A stretch of 13,409 bases of DNA from Phycisphaerales bacterium (GCA_007124345.1 SLFH01000333.1:1-13409), one strand, 5' to 3'; shown: positions 1 through 7,619, counted from the first letter of the stretch. Notes: generated from the sequence alone by a model not told the origin. Made by a program: numbers and translations.

Positions 1-1
1 A

Positions 2-1219
2 GACATCAGAAGACACCTGAACCACGAGCCGATCCTCGCCCGCGGGCCGGGCGCCCTGTACGCCGCGGCCAAGTTCGCCCGGCGCCACTGGGCCGTCAGC
101 CTCGCCGCGACCGTCGCCCTCGCGACCGCCATGACCGCGCTCGTGCTCATCAACACCTCAAGGATCGAGACGATCCGCGCCCACAACGAGGCCGAGGCCC
201 AATACGCCGAGGCGCGCCGGATCTCCAACTTCTTCCTGCGCGATGTCGTCACACGACTCTACCGCGTCCCCGGCTCGCAGGAGATCCAGCTCGACCTGCT
301 CAACGAGTTGCTCCGCCAGACCGAAGACTTCCTCCAGAGTCGACCGGACGATCCATCGCTCCTCGACGATTACGCCGACACCCTCTACGCGCTCTGCGAT
401 GTCTATTCAATCACGCCCGGCGAACACGGCGCGGCGGTCGACTACATCCAGCGCGCGCTCGATGTGCGCCTGCGTCTTGTCGAAGCCGTGCCGGACAACA
501 CCGGCTACCTCATGAAGCTCGGCGTCGCCTTCGCCCGCCGGGGCGACTTCACGCTGCGGAACGACGGGCCCGGCGGCGCCATCTCCGCAGAGTCAGCCGC
601 CCAGGCGCTCGGCTTCTACACCAGGGCGCTGGAGATCGACCGACGCCTCGTCGAGATCGACCCCGACTCACGCCGGTTCCGCGACAACTTCTATTGGAGC
701 CACGACCGCATCGCTTCGGTCCTGCACCGCTCCGGCAGGCCCGGCTCGCTCCGGTGGGCCCGCGACGCGCTGGAGGTCGCCGAGGAACTCGCACAACGAC
801 ACCCCGATCACTACCTCACCGCGTTCGCGCTCTCAAAGGCGCACATGAAGCTGGGCAGGGTCCTCCACGAAAACGGCATGCACGAACTGGCCACACCCTA
901 CCTCCTCATCGCGGCCGAGCACGCAGAACGCCTCAACGAGATCTACCCCAATGCGTGGCACTTCATGCGTCACCTCAACTACGCCTATGGCGAGATCGCC
1001 AAGAACGCCAAAGAGCTCGGCCGGTTTCAGGTCGCCCAAGACGCCCTCGCCAAGCGAGTCGAGATCGCCGAGTCGCTCAACAGCGCCGAACCCGGCGGGA
1101 GATGGCGTTCGCTCGTCTCCGACGCTCAGCAAAGGCTGGTCCGTTTCCGCGAAGACTTCACAGCCGCAGAACGAGCCGCCGGAGTCGGCCCCGAGCGGAC
1201 CGGTCCCCCACCAGACTGA
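2..1219 (+). CDS. Receptor-type Ser/Thr protein kinase, C-terminal part (5' end outside window)
   Basis: The frame is open from the left edge, so this is the 3' part of a longer gene and the first ATG at 131 is not the true start. The visible 405 residues begin with DIRRHLNHEP, the stretch that in planctomycete Pkn-type kinases joins the kinase domain to the membrane. A single hydrophobic segment follows at about visible residues 30-50 (WAVSLAATVALATAMTALVLI region). The rest, about 60-400, is a helical Ala/Leu/Arg-rich region with TPR-like pairs (for example the stretch around ALDVRLRLVEAVPDNTGYL and ALEIDRRLVEIDPDS). The catalytic kinase lobe lies outside the window, so kinase identity rests on the juxtamembrane motif and architecture. 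The inferred role is a membrane-anchored signalling kinase whose TPR region binds partner proteins. It ends 41 bases before the tRNA on the other strand. Confidence 0.85.
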   Translation, partial: DIRRHLNHEPILARGPGALYAAAKFARRHWAVSLAATVALATAMTALVLINTSRIETIRAHNEAEAQYAEARRISNFFLRDVVTRLYRVPGSQEIQLDLLNELLRQTEDFLQSRPDDPSLLDDYADTLYALCDVYSITPGEHGAAVDYIQRALDVRLRLVEAVPDNTGYLMKLGVAFARRGDFTLRNDGPGGAISAESAAQALGFYTRALEIDRRLVEIDPDSRRFRDNFYWSHDRIASVLHRSGRPGSLRWARDALEVAEELAQRHPDHYLTAFALSKAHMKLGRVLHENGMHELATPYLLIAAEHAERLNEIYPNAWHFMRHLNYAYGEIAKNAKELGRFQVAQDALAKRVEIAESLNSAEPGGRWRSLVSDAQQRLVRFREDFTAAERAAGVGPERTGPPPD

Positions 1220-1260
1220 TGCGTGGAGGGTCCCAGGTCTGCAGATCGCGGTCGAAGAAG

Positions 1261-1333
1261 TGGAGCGGACCGGACTCGAACCGGCAACTTCCAGCTTGCA
1301 AAGCTGGCACTCTACCAATTGAGTTACCGCCCC
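1261..1333 (-). tRNA. tRNA-Ala (anticodon UGC)
   Basis: Reading the minus strand, the cloverleaf folds by eye. The acceptor GGGGCGG pairs with CCGCTCC and contains the G3:U70 wobble that is the alanine identity element. The D stem is ACTC/GAGT with GG in the loop, the anticodon stem is CCAGC/GCTGG with loop TTTGCAA (anticodon TGC), the variable loop is 5 nt, and the T stem (one G:U pair) carries loop TTCGAGT. The discriminator base is A. CCA is not encoded, since CTT follows, so it must be added after transcription. Length is 73 nt. Confidence 0.96.
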
Positions 1334-1347
1334 AGACGGGGAGTCGG

Positions 1348-1353
1348 AGTGTA
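1348..1353 (-). promoter_or_regulatory. Possible -10 element of the tRNA-Ala gene
   Basis: On the minus strand TACACT matches four of six positions of the TATAAT consensus. It ends 14 bases before the first base of the mature tRNA. No convincing -35 hexamer lies 16-18 bases upstream; a small GC hairpin (CGGGC/GCCCG) sits there instead. This is a weak prediction. Confidence 0.25.
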
Positions 1354-1469
1354 GCCGGGCTCTCGCCCGTGATCGCCGCGCCGAATCAGCCCACAACGGC
1401 CGCCGGCCCGAGAACCTCGGCCCGCCAGCCCCCGCAACCCCGCCAGCCCGCAACGACGACCCATCCCAC

Positions 1470-1498
1470 CCCCCCAGGATCGGGAGGGGGCTGGGGGG
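1470..1498. repeat. C/G-rich inverted repeat upstream of the DUF1570-like gene
   Basis: CCCCCCAG at 1470-1477 and CTGGGGGG at 1491-1498 are perfect reverse complements, separated by the G-rich 13-nt spacer GATCGGGAGGGGG. The + strand therefore carries three closely spaced G runs (3, 5 and 6), and the complement is equally C-rich. It abuts the GTG at 1500. It could be a copy of a dispersed intergenic repeat, a structured 5' end, or simply the purine-rich ribosome-binding region of the next gene. One copy cannot decide. Confidence 0.5.
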
Positions 1499-1499
1499 C

Positions 1500-2903
1500 G
1501 TGAAGCGACACGCCGATCCCGGGGATATGGACGACGCCCAGAACGCCCACAACCCGGTCTCGTTCAGGACGCTCGTCCTGATGCTCCTGCTCCTCGCCAC
1601 CGTGCTGGTCCGGCCCGGATCGGCGCTCGCGATCGGGGAGGGCAGGCCGGGCGTCAGCCCCGCAGAGGCGTTCCAAGAGGCCCGAAGAGCACTTCGCTCG
1701 GGGGACGAGCGGGACGCCGTCGACCTCTTCAGGATCGCATGGACCGACCCCGAGCACCGCAGAGCCGCAGCTCAGGCCCTTCGGGACATGGAGCTCGCCG
1801 GCCGGTTCCGCCCCCTGCCCGACGAGTCGAAGCTGCGTGTGCTGCTCAAGGAGCTCGATCCGGGCTTCTCTCGCCACGAGACGCGGAACTTCGTCATCCT
1901 CTCGGACCTGCCCGCCTCCCGCGTCCGAACAATCGGCACGGACATGGAGCGGGCCCGCGACGAGCTGATGAAGCTCGGCGATCGCCTCTCCCTCTCGCCG
2001 ATCCCCCACGCGGAGAAACTCGTCGCGGTCATCTTCGAGCAGCACGCGGCCTACGCCTCGTTCGCCGCACGCGTCGACAACATCGACCCCGGCTGGATCG
2101 CCGGGTACTACACGCTGGGCGCAAACCGCGTCGTGCTCTACGACGATCTCACCGGCCCCGCGTACACGCGCGCCGTCGAGGATGTGCAGCGCAGGCACCA
2201 GCCCGCCAAGCAGTCCAAGGTCCGCGAGTTCAGCGAGGGTCCAGACGCGATTGCTGTGGCAGAAGCCTCGCGCCGGGCCGCCACTCTCCGCGAAACCCTC
2301 CGCAGTCGCGCCGAGACCTACTTCGTCGCCAAGTCCGTCCACGAAACGGTGCACCTGCTGGCGTTCAACACGGGGATCCAGCGCCCCGACCGGGTCTACC
2401 CCCTGTGGCTGAGCGAGGGGCTCGCGCTGAGTTTCGAGACCGACCGAACCGACCGTCCCTTCGGCCCGGCCCACCCGTTTGCAGAGCGGGAGGAGGCGCT
2501 CGCCGAGGGATTCGAGAACGGGCGCCTGCTCGACTGGGGGCGCGTGGTCTCGTTCCTCGCCCCGCCCTCGGACCAGGGGGAGATCGACCTCTTCTACGCC
2601 CAGAGCTACGCGCTCTTCTCGCACCTGGCCCAGCGTCGACCCGAGCAGCTCGGCGCGTACTTCCGGGCGATCGAACTCCTCCGCTGGGGCATCCGCAGCG
2701 AGGAACAGGCCCTCGCCCTCTTCACGGCGCACTTCGGGCGACCGGCCGATGTCGCGGCGGGGTTCATGGCCGGCGGCGCAGAGGCCCGCTACGCCAACCG
2801 GCGGTCCTCAGGCCGTCGCCCCGATCGCGCAGGCGTCGGCGCCGAGGCTGTCGGCCAGCGTCGCGAGGTCGAGGGCCCGCTACCCTCCGCCGGGCGGCGC
2901 TGA
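1500..2903 (+). CDS. Secreted DUF1570-like putative metallopeptidase
   Basis: The 467-residue protein begins with an export signal: a hydrophobic run at about residues 23-38 (FRTLVLMLLLLATVLV) followed by a likely signal-peptidase site near SALA (41-44). The key motif is HETVH at 281-285, an HExxH zinc site, followed at about residue 303 by WLSEGLA, which supplies the distal Glu (E306). This is the gluzincin-like arrangement seen in the planctomycete DUF1570/peptidase MA-like family. The known members are poorly characterised and the substrate is unknown. The start is uncertain. GTG at 1500 has purine-rich GGAGG 12 bases upstream, while ATG at 1527 would give a shorter, more typical n-region but lacks a spaced Shine-Dalgarno. 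The last ~40 residues are Arg/Gly-rich with no recognisable domain. It ends 27 bases before the outer-membrane gene and is probably co-transcribed with it. Confidence 0.82.
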   Translation: MKRHADPGDMDDAQNAHNPVSFRTLVLMLLLLATVLVRPGSALAIGEGRPGVSPAEAFQEARRALRSGDERDAVDLFRIAWTDPEHRRAAAQALRDMELAGRFRPLPDESKLRVLLKELDPGFSRHETRNFVILSDLPASRVRTIGTDMERARDELMKLGDRLSLSPIPHAEKLVAVIFEQHAAYASFAARVDNIDPGWIAGYYTLGANRVVLYDDLTGPAYTRAVEDVQRRHQPAKQSKVREFSEGPDAIAVAEASRRAATLRETLRSRAETYFVAKSVHETVHLLAFNTGIQRPDRVYPLWLSEGLALSFETDRTDRPFGPAHPFAEREEALAEGFENGRLLDWGRVVSFLAPPSDQGEIDLFYAQSYALFSHLAQRRPEQLGAYFRAIELLRWGIRSEEQALALFTAHFGRPADVAAGFMAGGAEARYANRRSSGRRPDRAGVGAEAVGQRREVEGPLPSAGRR

Positions 2904-2930
2904 AATCCAGCGCGACCGCCCGGAGGTCAG

Positions 2931-3917
2931 ATGCACACCAAGAGCCGACGAATCGTGGCCGCGACAGCCTGCGCCCTGACCGCGACGCAAGCCCTCGCCG
3001 AGCCGCCCGATCAGGATCTCCCGACCGAAGCGCACGAGAGCGAGGCCTCCGAGGCGATCCAGGAGCTGACGGGCCGACCGCCGCTGGTCACCTTCTCCGT
3101 CTCGGCCCGGGGCGACCACCGCTTCAAGGCCGACTTCAAGGACGGCGAAGGCGACATGAGCGTCTCGCGGCTCCGGGGCGACCTCGGCGTCGGCTTCACC
3201 ATCGATCAGCGCACCCGGCTCGGACTCGCCTTCGGGCACGAGCAGTCACGCTACCACTTCGGCGATTTCGATCTTCTGCAGGGCGTCGACCGCCCGCTCC
3301 GCGACGCGTACACGACCGACTTCGGCGCACGCCTCAGCCGCCAGTTCGACGAACACTGGGGCGCGATCATCGGCGCACGCGTCGAGTTCTCCGGCGAGTC
3401 CGGCGCAGACCTCGACGACTCGGCGACCTACGGCGGCCTGGGCATCGTCACCTACCGCTTCAGCGAGACGCTGACGGTCGGCGTCGGGGCCGTGGTCTCT
3501 ACACGCTTGGAAGACAGCACCCAGTTCATCCCGATTGTGCTCGTGGATGTGCAGATCTCAGACCGCCTGAGCTTCGGCAACATCGACCCCCGCGCCACGG
3601 CCGGCCTGGGAATCGGCGCCGCGCTCCGATACCGCCTGACCGACGAGTGGACCCTCTCTCTCGGAGGCGGCTACCAGCGACGCGAGTACCGACTGGACAA
3701 TACCAACACCATCAGCGGCGGCGTCTTCCGGGACAGCGGTTTCCCGATCGTGCTCGACACGACCTACGCCCCCAACCCCCACTTCTCGATCGGCGCTCGC
3801 GCAGGCGCAATGGTCTGGCACCGCCTCGAGCTCTTCGACGACGACGGGCGCAGTCTGACCAAGAGCGAACTCGATCCGACGCCCTTTGTCGGCTTCGGAG
3901 CAACGGTCAGGTTCTGA
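2931..3917 (+). CDS. Outer-membrane beta-barrel protein
   Basis: The 328-residue protein has a signal peptide (MHTKSRRIVAATACALTATQALAEP split near ALA-EP). After an acidic linker (about 25-50) the sequence alternates polar and hydrophobic residues with many aromatics and short Gly/Asp turns (for example GATVRF, LGLAFGHEQSRYHF, IGAALRYRLTDEWTLSLGGG). It ends in the C-terminal Phe recognised by the BAM machinery. These traits indicate a transmembrane beta-barrel. It resembles uncharacterised planctomycete barrels (the DUF6268-type annotation is possible but unverified), so the ligand or cargo is unknown. The start is well supported by GGAGG four bases before the ATG. It follows the DUF1570-like gene by 27 bases on the same strand, which suggests a two-gene envelope operon. 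It converges with the isomerase gene 41 bases downstream. Confidence 0.85.
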   Translation: MHTKSRRIVAATACALTATQALAEPPDQDLPTEAHESEASEAIQELTGRPPLVTFSVSARGDHRFKADFKDGEGDMSVSRLRGDLGVGFTIDQRTRLGLAFGHEQSRYHFGDFDLLQGVDRPLRDAYTTDFGARLSRQFDEHWGAIIGARVEFSGESGADLDDSATYGGLGIVTYRFSETLTVGVGAVVSTRLEDSTQFIPIVLVDVQISDRLSFGNIDPRATAGLGIGAALRYRLTDEWTLSLGGGYQRREYRLDNTNTISGGVFRDSGFPIVLDTTYAPNPHFSIGARAGAMVWHRLELFDDDGRSLTKSELDPTPFVGFGATVRF

Positions 3918-3937
3918 CCCGACAGATCCGGATCTGT
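3905..3937. terminator. Tandem stem-loops between convergent genes, possible bidirectional terminator
   Basis: Two adjacent inverted repeats fill the convergent gap. GGTCAG/CTGACC (3905-3910/3914-3919, 3-nt loop) overlaps the barrel gene's stop codon. ACAGATCCGGATCTGT (3922-3937) is a perfect 16-bp palindrome followed by TT. The T run is short, so intrinsic termination is plausible but not strong. The symmetry would serve both strands. Confidence 0.4.
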
Positions 3938-3958
3938 TTCGAGGTCGGCGAACGAGGA

Positions 3959-4972
3959 TCAGCGCTCAGTCGGGGCCCGCTCCTCGGCGCTCAACGGCCC
4001 AGACCCCTCACCGAACGGCGGCGTGTCGACCAGCCTCGCCCTGATAATGCGGGGCGGATCGACCGGGCGGTCCTGGGCGCCGACCCTGACAGCCCCGATC
4101 CGCCGGATCACATCCCCGCCCGAGACCGCCTCGGCGAACGAGGTGTACAGCCCGTCGAGCATGCGCGTGCTGTCGCGGCTCAGGCAGACGAACACTTGGC
4201 TCCCGTTGCTGTTCGGATCGCTCGAACGAGCCATCGAGAGCACGCCGAAATCGTGCGGCAGCTCGCTCGGCTCCAGATCGATGAAGTAGCCCGGCCCGCC
4301 GGTGCCAGTGCCGGTCGGGTCGCCGACCTGGATCACAAAGCCCGGCCGACCGTCCCGCTCCCCGATCACCCGGTGGAAGATGATGTCGGTGTAGAACCCG
4401 CCCTCGATGAGGTGCATGAAGTTGTTCACCGTGTTCGGAGCGTGGTCCGGACGCATCCGGAACTCGATCTCGCCCTCGGTGGTCTCGAAGACCGCGTGTT
4501 TCTCTGTGTAGATCCGCAGCCCGCTGTAGGTCTGCGGCAACTGGCGGAACTGCGGCTGGCCGCCCGGGCCGGGCACCGCGTACACCGGGGTCAAGAGCGG
4601 CTGCAGCACCAGCGGCGGGCCGATCCTGGAATCGCCCACGACCAACTGCGCGTAGCGGATCTCGGGCGACTCGGTTTCCCAGAGGTCCGGAAAGAGGCTC
4701 GCGAAGTCGACCCGTCCGGCAGCGACAGAAGCGGTCATCACCGGCTCGTGCTCGTTGTTCTTGCCAAACCTGGCGGCCGCATCGAAGATGTGGACTCGCG
4801 CCTCGCCCTCCATGTCGCCGGGGATCTCGACCGCGATGGGGACCTGGCGATCCTTGCCGTAGTAGAGACGCTCGGGCTGGAGCTGGGCGGAGGCTCCGGC
4901 GGTGAGAGCGAGCAGGAGCGAGGAGACGGCCAAAGACCGATAACGACGGGCGGCGTTCTGGATCAGGCTCAT
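3959..4972 (-). CDS. Secreted cyclophilin-type peptidyl-prolyl cis-trans isomerase
   Basis: The 337-residue protein has an N-terminal signal (hydrophobic SLAVSSLLLALTAGASAQ, about 13-30). A ~125-residue region of unknown family follows, then a cyclophilin domain at about 158-316. Cyclophilin signatures are clear: FHRVI with the catalytic Arg at 201, FVIQVGDPTGTGTGGPGY with the Gln at 215, and GVLSMARSSDPNSNGSQVFV with the conserved SQ-x-F around 258-261, followed by LDGLYTSFAEAVSGGDVI. The active-site positions I can locate are retained. The usual Trp near the cyclosporin pocket is Leu/Met here, as in many bacterial cyclophilins. It would catalyse proline isomerisation during folding of exported proteins in the periplasm or at the envelope. 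It lies 85 bases downstream of the prepilin-like gene on the same strand and may share its transcript. Confidence 0.93.
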   Translation of the reverse strand: MSLIQNAARRYRSLAVSSLLLALTAGASAQLQPERLYYGKDRQVPIAVEIPGDMEGEARVHIFDAAARFGKNNEHEPVMTASVAAGRVDFASLFPDLWETESPEIRYAQLVVGDSRIGPPLVLQPLLTPVYAVPGPGGQPQFRQLPQTYSGLRIYTEKHAVFETTEGEIEFRMRPDHAPNTVNNFMHLIEGGFYTDIIFHRVIGERDGRPGFVIQVGDPTGTGTGGPGYFIDLEPSELPHDFGVLSMARSSDPNSNGSQVFVCLSRDSTRMLDGLYTSFAEAVSGGDVIRRIGAVRVGAQDRPVDPPRIIRARLVDTPPFGEGSGPLSAEERAPTER

Positions 4973-5057
4973 GGTGAAACTGTACCACCATCCCCGGCGG
5001 GAGGTGGCGTCGTTCGGCCTCGAGCGAGCTCAGGGATGATCGCGAGTGTTCCGGAGC

Positions 5058-5930
5058 TCAGTTGGACCGTCGGCGGCCATTCGGCTCGCCTGGGTCTCTC
5101 TCGTAGCGCTGGCCCTGACGCCTGTCGAAAAGGGTCCAAGCGTTTCGGACCGCGGCGGAGGCCATCGCGGCGTCCTGTTGGTCCTGCGACTCGGATGCCG
5201 CCAGCGAGGGCACGAGCTCCCGGGTGTCGTCAGAGAACCAGAAGACGCCAAGGTCAGCCCGTAGGACATTCACGCCGTCGTTGTGGTTGATGTCCGACTG
5301 GGTCTTGAGCCCGTCGCTGACCAGCGAGGAGCCGGAGGGGCGGATGCTCCAGAGCATGGGTGTGCCGTTGGGCCCGAGCCCGCGGTAGTGGTAGTTGCCG
5401 ACGGTCCGCTGGCCAGAGTGATTCCAGAGCTTGAACTCGTCGCGATACCTGGAATAGGGGTGGCTTCCGCGATGGGAGGGGCAATAAAAGACCTTCGGGG
5501 CCGGCAAATACGAGTAGCCGATCAGGTAGCCCAGTCCGTCCCAGCCGCCGGGACTAAGTCGGTTGCGGGGCTGGGCCATGTCGTTGTCAGAGAGTCGGAG
5601 CGTCATCATCTCGTTGAGCGGGAGGAAGTTGCCGCCGGGACGGAGGAAGATGCTCGGCGGCATGAATTCCTCGTGATCGTCGGCGTACATGGCCATGGAG
5701 AGGCCGATCTGGCGCTGGTTCGACGCGCACGAGACCCGCCTGGCCGTCTCCCGAGTGCCCGCCAGAGCGGGGATCAGGATGGCCATCAGCAGGGTGACGA
5801 TCGAGATGGAGACGATGAGGTCCAAGAGCGTGAAGCCGCGCCGTCCTGCGAGGGACTTCGGCGCGTACCACCGCGAGCCCTCTTGCGACGGGCGGCCACC
5901 CCCAAGTCTGATCGAGCCGCATCTGTTCAC
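5058..5930 (-). CDS. Prepilin-like (type II secretion/type IV pilin N-terminal methylation) protein
   Basis: From the chosen GTG at 5930 the protein has 290 residues. A basic leader ends in RRG|FTLLDLIVSISIVTLL (cleavage after Gly32), the class III prepilin signal plus hydrophobic helix. Position +5 of the mature protein is Asp, where Glu is usual. Next comes the planctomycete pseudopilin core (ARRVSCASNQRQIGLSMAMY), then a globular region with FYCPSH. Near the end, HNDGVNVLRADLGVFWF is a variant of the H-X9-DG signature with a Leu inserted between D and G. The open frame runs back to 6218, but that would invade the divergent sigma gene and add a non-prepilin leader. GTG 5930 has GGGGG seven bases upstream. 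The substrate is unknown; these proteins are common and multicopy in planctomycetes. Confidence 0.85.
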   Translation of the reverse strand: MNRCGSIRLGGGRPSQEGSRWYAPKSLAGRRGFTLLDLIVSISIVTLLMAILIPALAGTRETARRVSCASNQRQIGLSMAMYADDHEEFMPPSIFLRPGGNFLPLNEMMTLRLSDNDMAQPRNRLSPGGWDGLGYLIGYSYLPAPKVFYCPSHRGSHPYSRYRDEFKLWNHSGQRTVGNYHYRGLGPNGTPMLWSIRPSGSSLVSDGLKTQSDINHNDGVNVLRADLGVFWFSDDTRELVPSLAASESQDQQDAAMASAAVRNAWTLFDRRQGQRYERDPGEPNGRRRSN

Positions 5931-6156
5931 TTCGGAACCCCCGAGCGTTGCAATGAAGACTAACGAGATCTTCAACGCGATGCAAGAGCGCAGTAGAGGA
6001 AACTGCGGTTCCCGCTTGCTTATTCGCCCGGGGGCTGCCAGGGGCCGAAAACTCCCCTGTGAATGCATGCAACCGGGATCCGCCGGCCGTCCGGGAGCGT
6101 ACAGCGATTCGATCGCGGAGCGACCTCCGCTCAGTCTCCTCAGGAGTCCTGAACCG
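5931..6156. promoter_or_regulatory. Divergent control region between prepilin-like and sigma genes
   Basis: These 226 bases separate two divergent starts and should hold both promoters. I see no confident sigma-70 pair. On the minus strand TTGCAT, 17 bases, TAGTCT (about 5959-5987) is a weak candidate. A GGAAAC..GGTTCC imperfect dyad at 5999-6013 resembles ECF -35 sequence on either strand, but no matching -10 is obvious. Sigma autoregulation is therefore only a guess. Confidence 0.3.
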
Positions 6157-6729
6157 TTGGCCGACCAAAGAGGACATCTGGATCCCGATTTTGATCTGAT
6201 GCAACGCGTCGCCTCCAACGACGAGACGGCGGTCGGCGAGCTTTACGACCGCTTCAGCTCTCTGGTCTATCGGCTTGCCTACCAGTCGATGCCCACGCGG
6301 GCCGAGGCCGACGACGCGGTGCAGGAGGTCTTTGTCCGGCTCTGGAAGACCGCCGGTCGGTACGACCCCAAGCGGGCGGCTCTGGTGACCTGGGTGATGC
6401 TGATCTCGCGGCGTCACCTTGTGGACAAGCTCCGACGCAAACGGGCCCGCCTCAAGACCGCCTCGCTGGACGAGGCCCCCCAGGCGGGCGCACCGGATCC
6501 CTCCTTGGAGGAATCCGGCATGGAACGCGACGAGCGGTATGCTGCGTTGATGCAACGCATCGAGTCGTTGCCGGAACTACAGAGGACCGTTGTCGTAAGG
6601 GCCTACCTCGGAGGGCAGACCCTCAGGCAGATCGGTGAGGAACTGAATACCCCGCTCGGGACCATCAAATCCGCTCTCAGCAGAGCTCTGGTGCGGCTTC
6701 GTGAAAGGTCGTCGGAGGAGTTGGCATGA
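6157..6729 (+). CDS. ECF-type RNA polymerase sigma factor
   Basis: From TTG at 6157 the product has 190 residues, a normal ECF length. Region 2 lies at about 25-100: LYDRFSSLVYRLAYQS, then DDAVQEVFVRLWKTAGRYD (core and -10 binding), then LVTWVMLISRRHLVDKLRR. Region 4 lies at about 131-184, with SLPELQRTVVVRAYLGGQT and the helix-turn-helix LRQIGEELNTPLGTIKSALS that reads the -35 element. A Pro/Ala-rich linker joins the two. The start is uncertain. TTG 6157 has AGGAG ten bases upstream and keeps the conserved DFDLMQRV stretch intact, which ATG 6199 would cut. ATG 6067 would add 30 residues without a ribosome-binding site. The stop overlaps the anti-sigma start in ATGA, so the two are translationally coupled. 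It probably controls an envelope or stress regulon and is held inactive by the next gene's product. Confidence 0.92.
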   Translation: MADQRGHLDPDFDLMQRVASNDETAVGELYDRFSSLVYRLAYQSMPTRAEADDAVQEVFVRLWKTAGRYDPKRAALVTWVMLISRRHLVDKLRRKRARLKTASLDEAPQAGAPDPSLEESGMERDERYAALMQRIESLPELQRTVVVRAYLGGQTLRQIGEELNTPLGTIKSALSRALVRLRERSSEELA

Positions 6730-7535
6730 CGACGCAAGAACTGATCGAACTGGCCGTGCTGGACACGATGGGCCTGCTCGACGAAGACGAACAGGCGACC
6801 TTCGACCTCGCCTTCGACGCTGCGCCGCCGCAGGTGCAGGCCCATGTCCGGCGTGAGCAGACACGCTTCGCCGACATCAACGACATCCTGCCGGATGTCG
6901 AGCCCCCCGCCGAACTCCGCTCCGCGGTGATCGAAGCGGTGCGCGAGGCGATGGCGGACGCGCTGGTCACCGGCGGCCCCGAGGCCGATTCGCTGACGCT
7001 CCGCCCGAGCAGGGGCGTCTCGCCGGCGTGGCGACTGGGCGCGGTCGCCGCCATCGCCATCGCCGTCGTCCTCGGCGGCGCGACGCTCCAGATGCAGCAG
7101 GAGTACACCCAGCTCAACCAGTCGATCCGCAACAACGCGCAGATCGATCAGCTCAACGCGACCTTCGGCACCCGATTCGTCGAGGACGCCGTCTTCGACA
7201 CAAGCACCCGCCAGCTCGCGTTCATCCCCGCGGCAGACGATGTCTCCGCCCGCGCCTCGGTCTTCTACAACCCCGGCTGGAACGCCGTGCGGCTCTTCTG
7301 CCGCAACCTCGGCAACGAGGAGACCTCCAGGACCTACCGCGTCGCGCTGGTCGACGAGGCGGGCCAGGTCGTCGAGGTCCTCCACCGCTTCCGCCCGGGC
7401 CCGGGCTTCGAGTCGCGCGAGATCCGCGTGAATCTGGCCGAACTGGCGCTCCGCGGCGAGCGCCTCGCCATCCTCGACGACACGACGGGGGCCGTCCTCA
7501 TGACCACCGCTCCGGGCGCCCTGCGGACCATCTGA
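6726..7535 (+). CDS. Membrane anti-sigma factor (RskA-like, no zinc motif)
   Basis: The 269-residue protein starts inside the sigma stop codon (ATGA). Residues 1-50 (LIELAVLDTMGLLDEDEQATFDLAF) match the anti-sigma-domain pattern of a short helix pair that binds region 2/4. The HxxxCxxC zinc ligands of ZAS-type anti-sigmas are absent, so it is a zinc-less, RskA-like version. A single TM helix lies at about 102-121 (WRLGAVAAIAIAVVLGGATL). The C-terminal 140 residues would be extracytoplasmic and resemble the beta-rich RskA C-terminal domain (SARASVFYNPGWNAVRLFC; TYRVALVDEAGQVVEVL). The family role is to sequester the sigma factor at the membrane until an external signal triggers release, often by regulated proteolysis. 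The signal here is unknown. The operon ends at the terminator 27 bases downstream. Confidence 0.86.
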   Translation: MTTQELIELAVLDTMGLLDEDEQATFDLAFDAAPPQVQAHVRREQTRFADINDILPDVEPPAELRSAVIEAVREAMADALVTGGPEADSLTLRPSRGVSPAWRLGAVAAIAIAVVLGGATLQMQQEYTQLNQSIRNNAQIDQLNATFGTRFVEDAVFDTSTRQLAFIPAADDVSARASVFYNPGWNAVRLFCRNLGNEETSRTYRVALVDEAGQVVEVLHRFRPGPGFESREIRVNLAELALRGERLAILDDTTGAVLMTTAPGALRTI

Positions 7536-7562
7536 AGCCTCGCGGGCATCGCATCGAAACAG

Positions 7563-7596
7563 ACGCGTCGGAACCGAACGGTCCGACGCGTTTTTT
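7563..7596 (+). terminator. Intrinsic terminator of the sigma/anti-sigma operon
   Basis: ACGCGTCGGA (7563-7572) pairs perfectly with TCCGACGCGT (7582-7591) around a 9-nt loop, and the stem runs into TTTTTT at 7591-7596. It lies 27 bases after the anti-sigma stop and separates it from the converging coiled-coil gene. Confidence 0.92.
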
Positions 7597-7619
7597 GCTT
7601 CTGTTCCTTCGGCGCCCCG

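Noticed and set aside
1386..2732. 448-codon open frame on the minus strand
   Set aside because: It lies opposite the HExxH gene, has no recognisable motif, is Val/Gly/Arg-biased as expected for the complement of a GC-rich gene, and would run into the inverted repeat and tRNA leader.
1739..5290. 1183-codon open frame on the plus strand
   Set aside because: It crosses three supported genes in a different frame or strand, with an Arg/Pro-rich composition and no domain. It is a GC-rich shadow.
5931..6218. N-terminal extension of the prepilin-like gene to 6218
   Set aside because: It would overlap the start of the divergent sigma factor and put about 96 extra residues before the prepilin leader.
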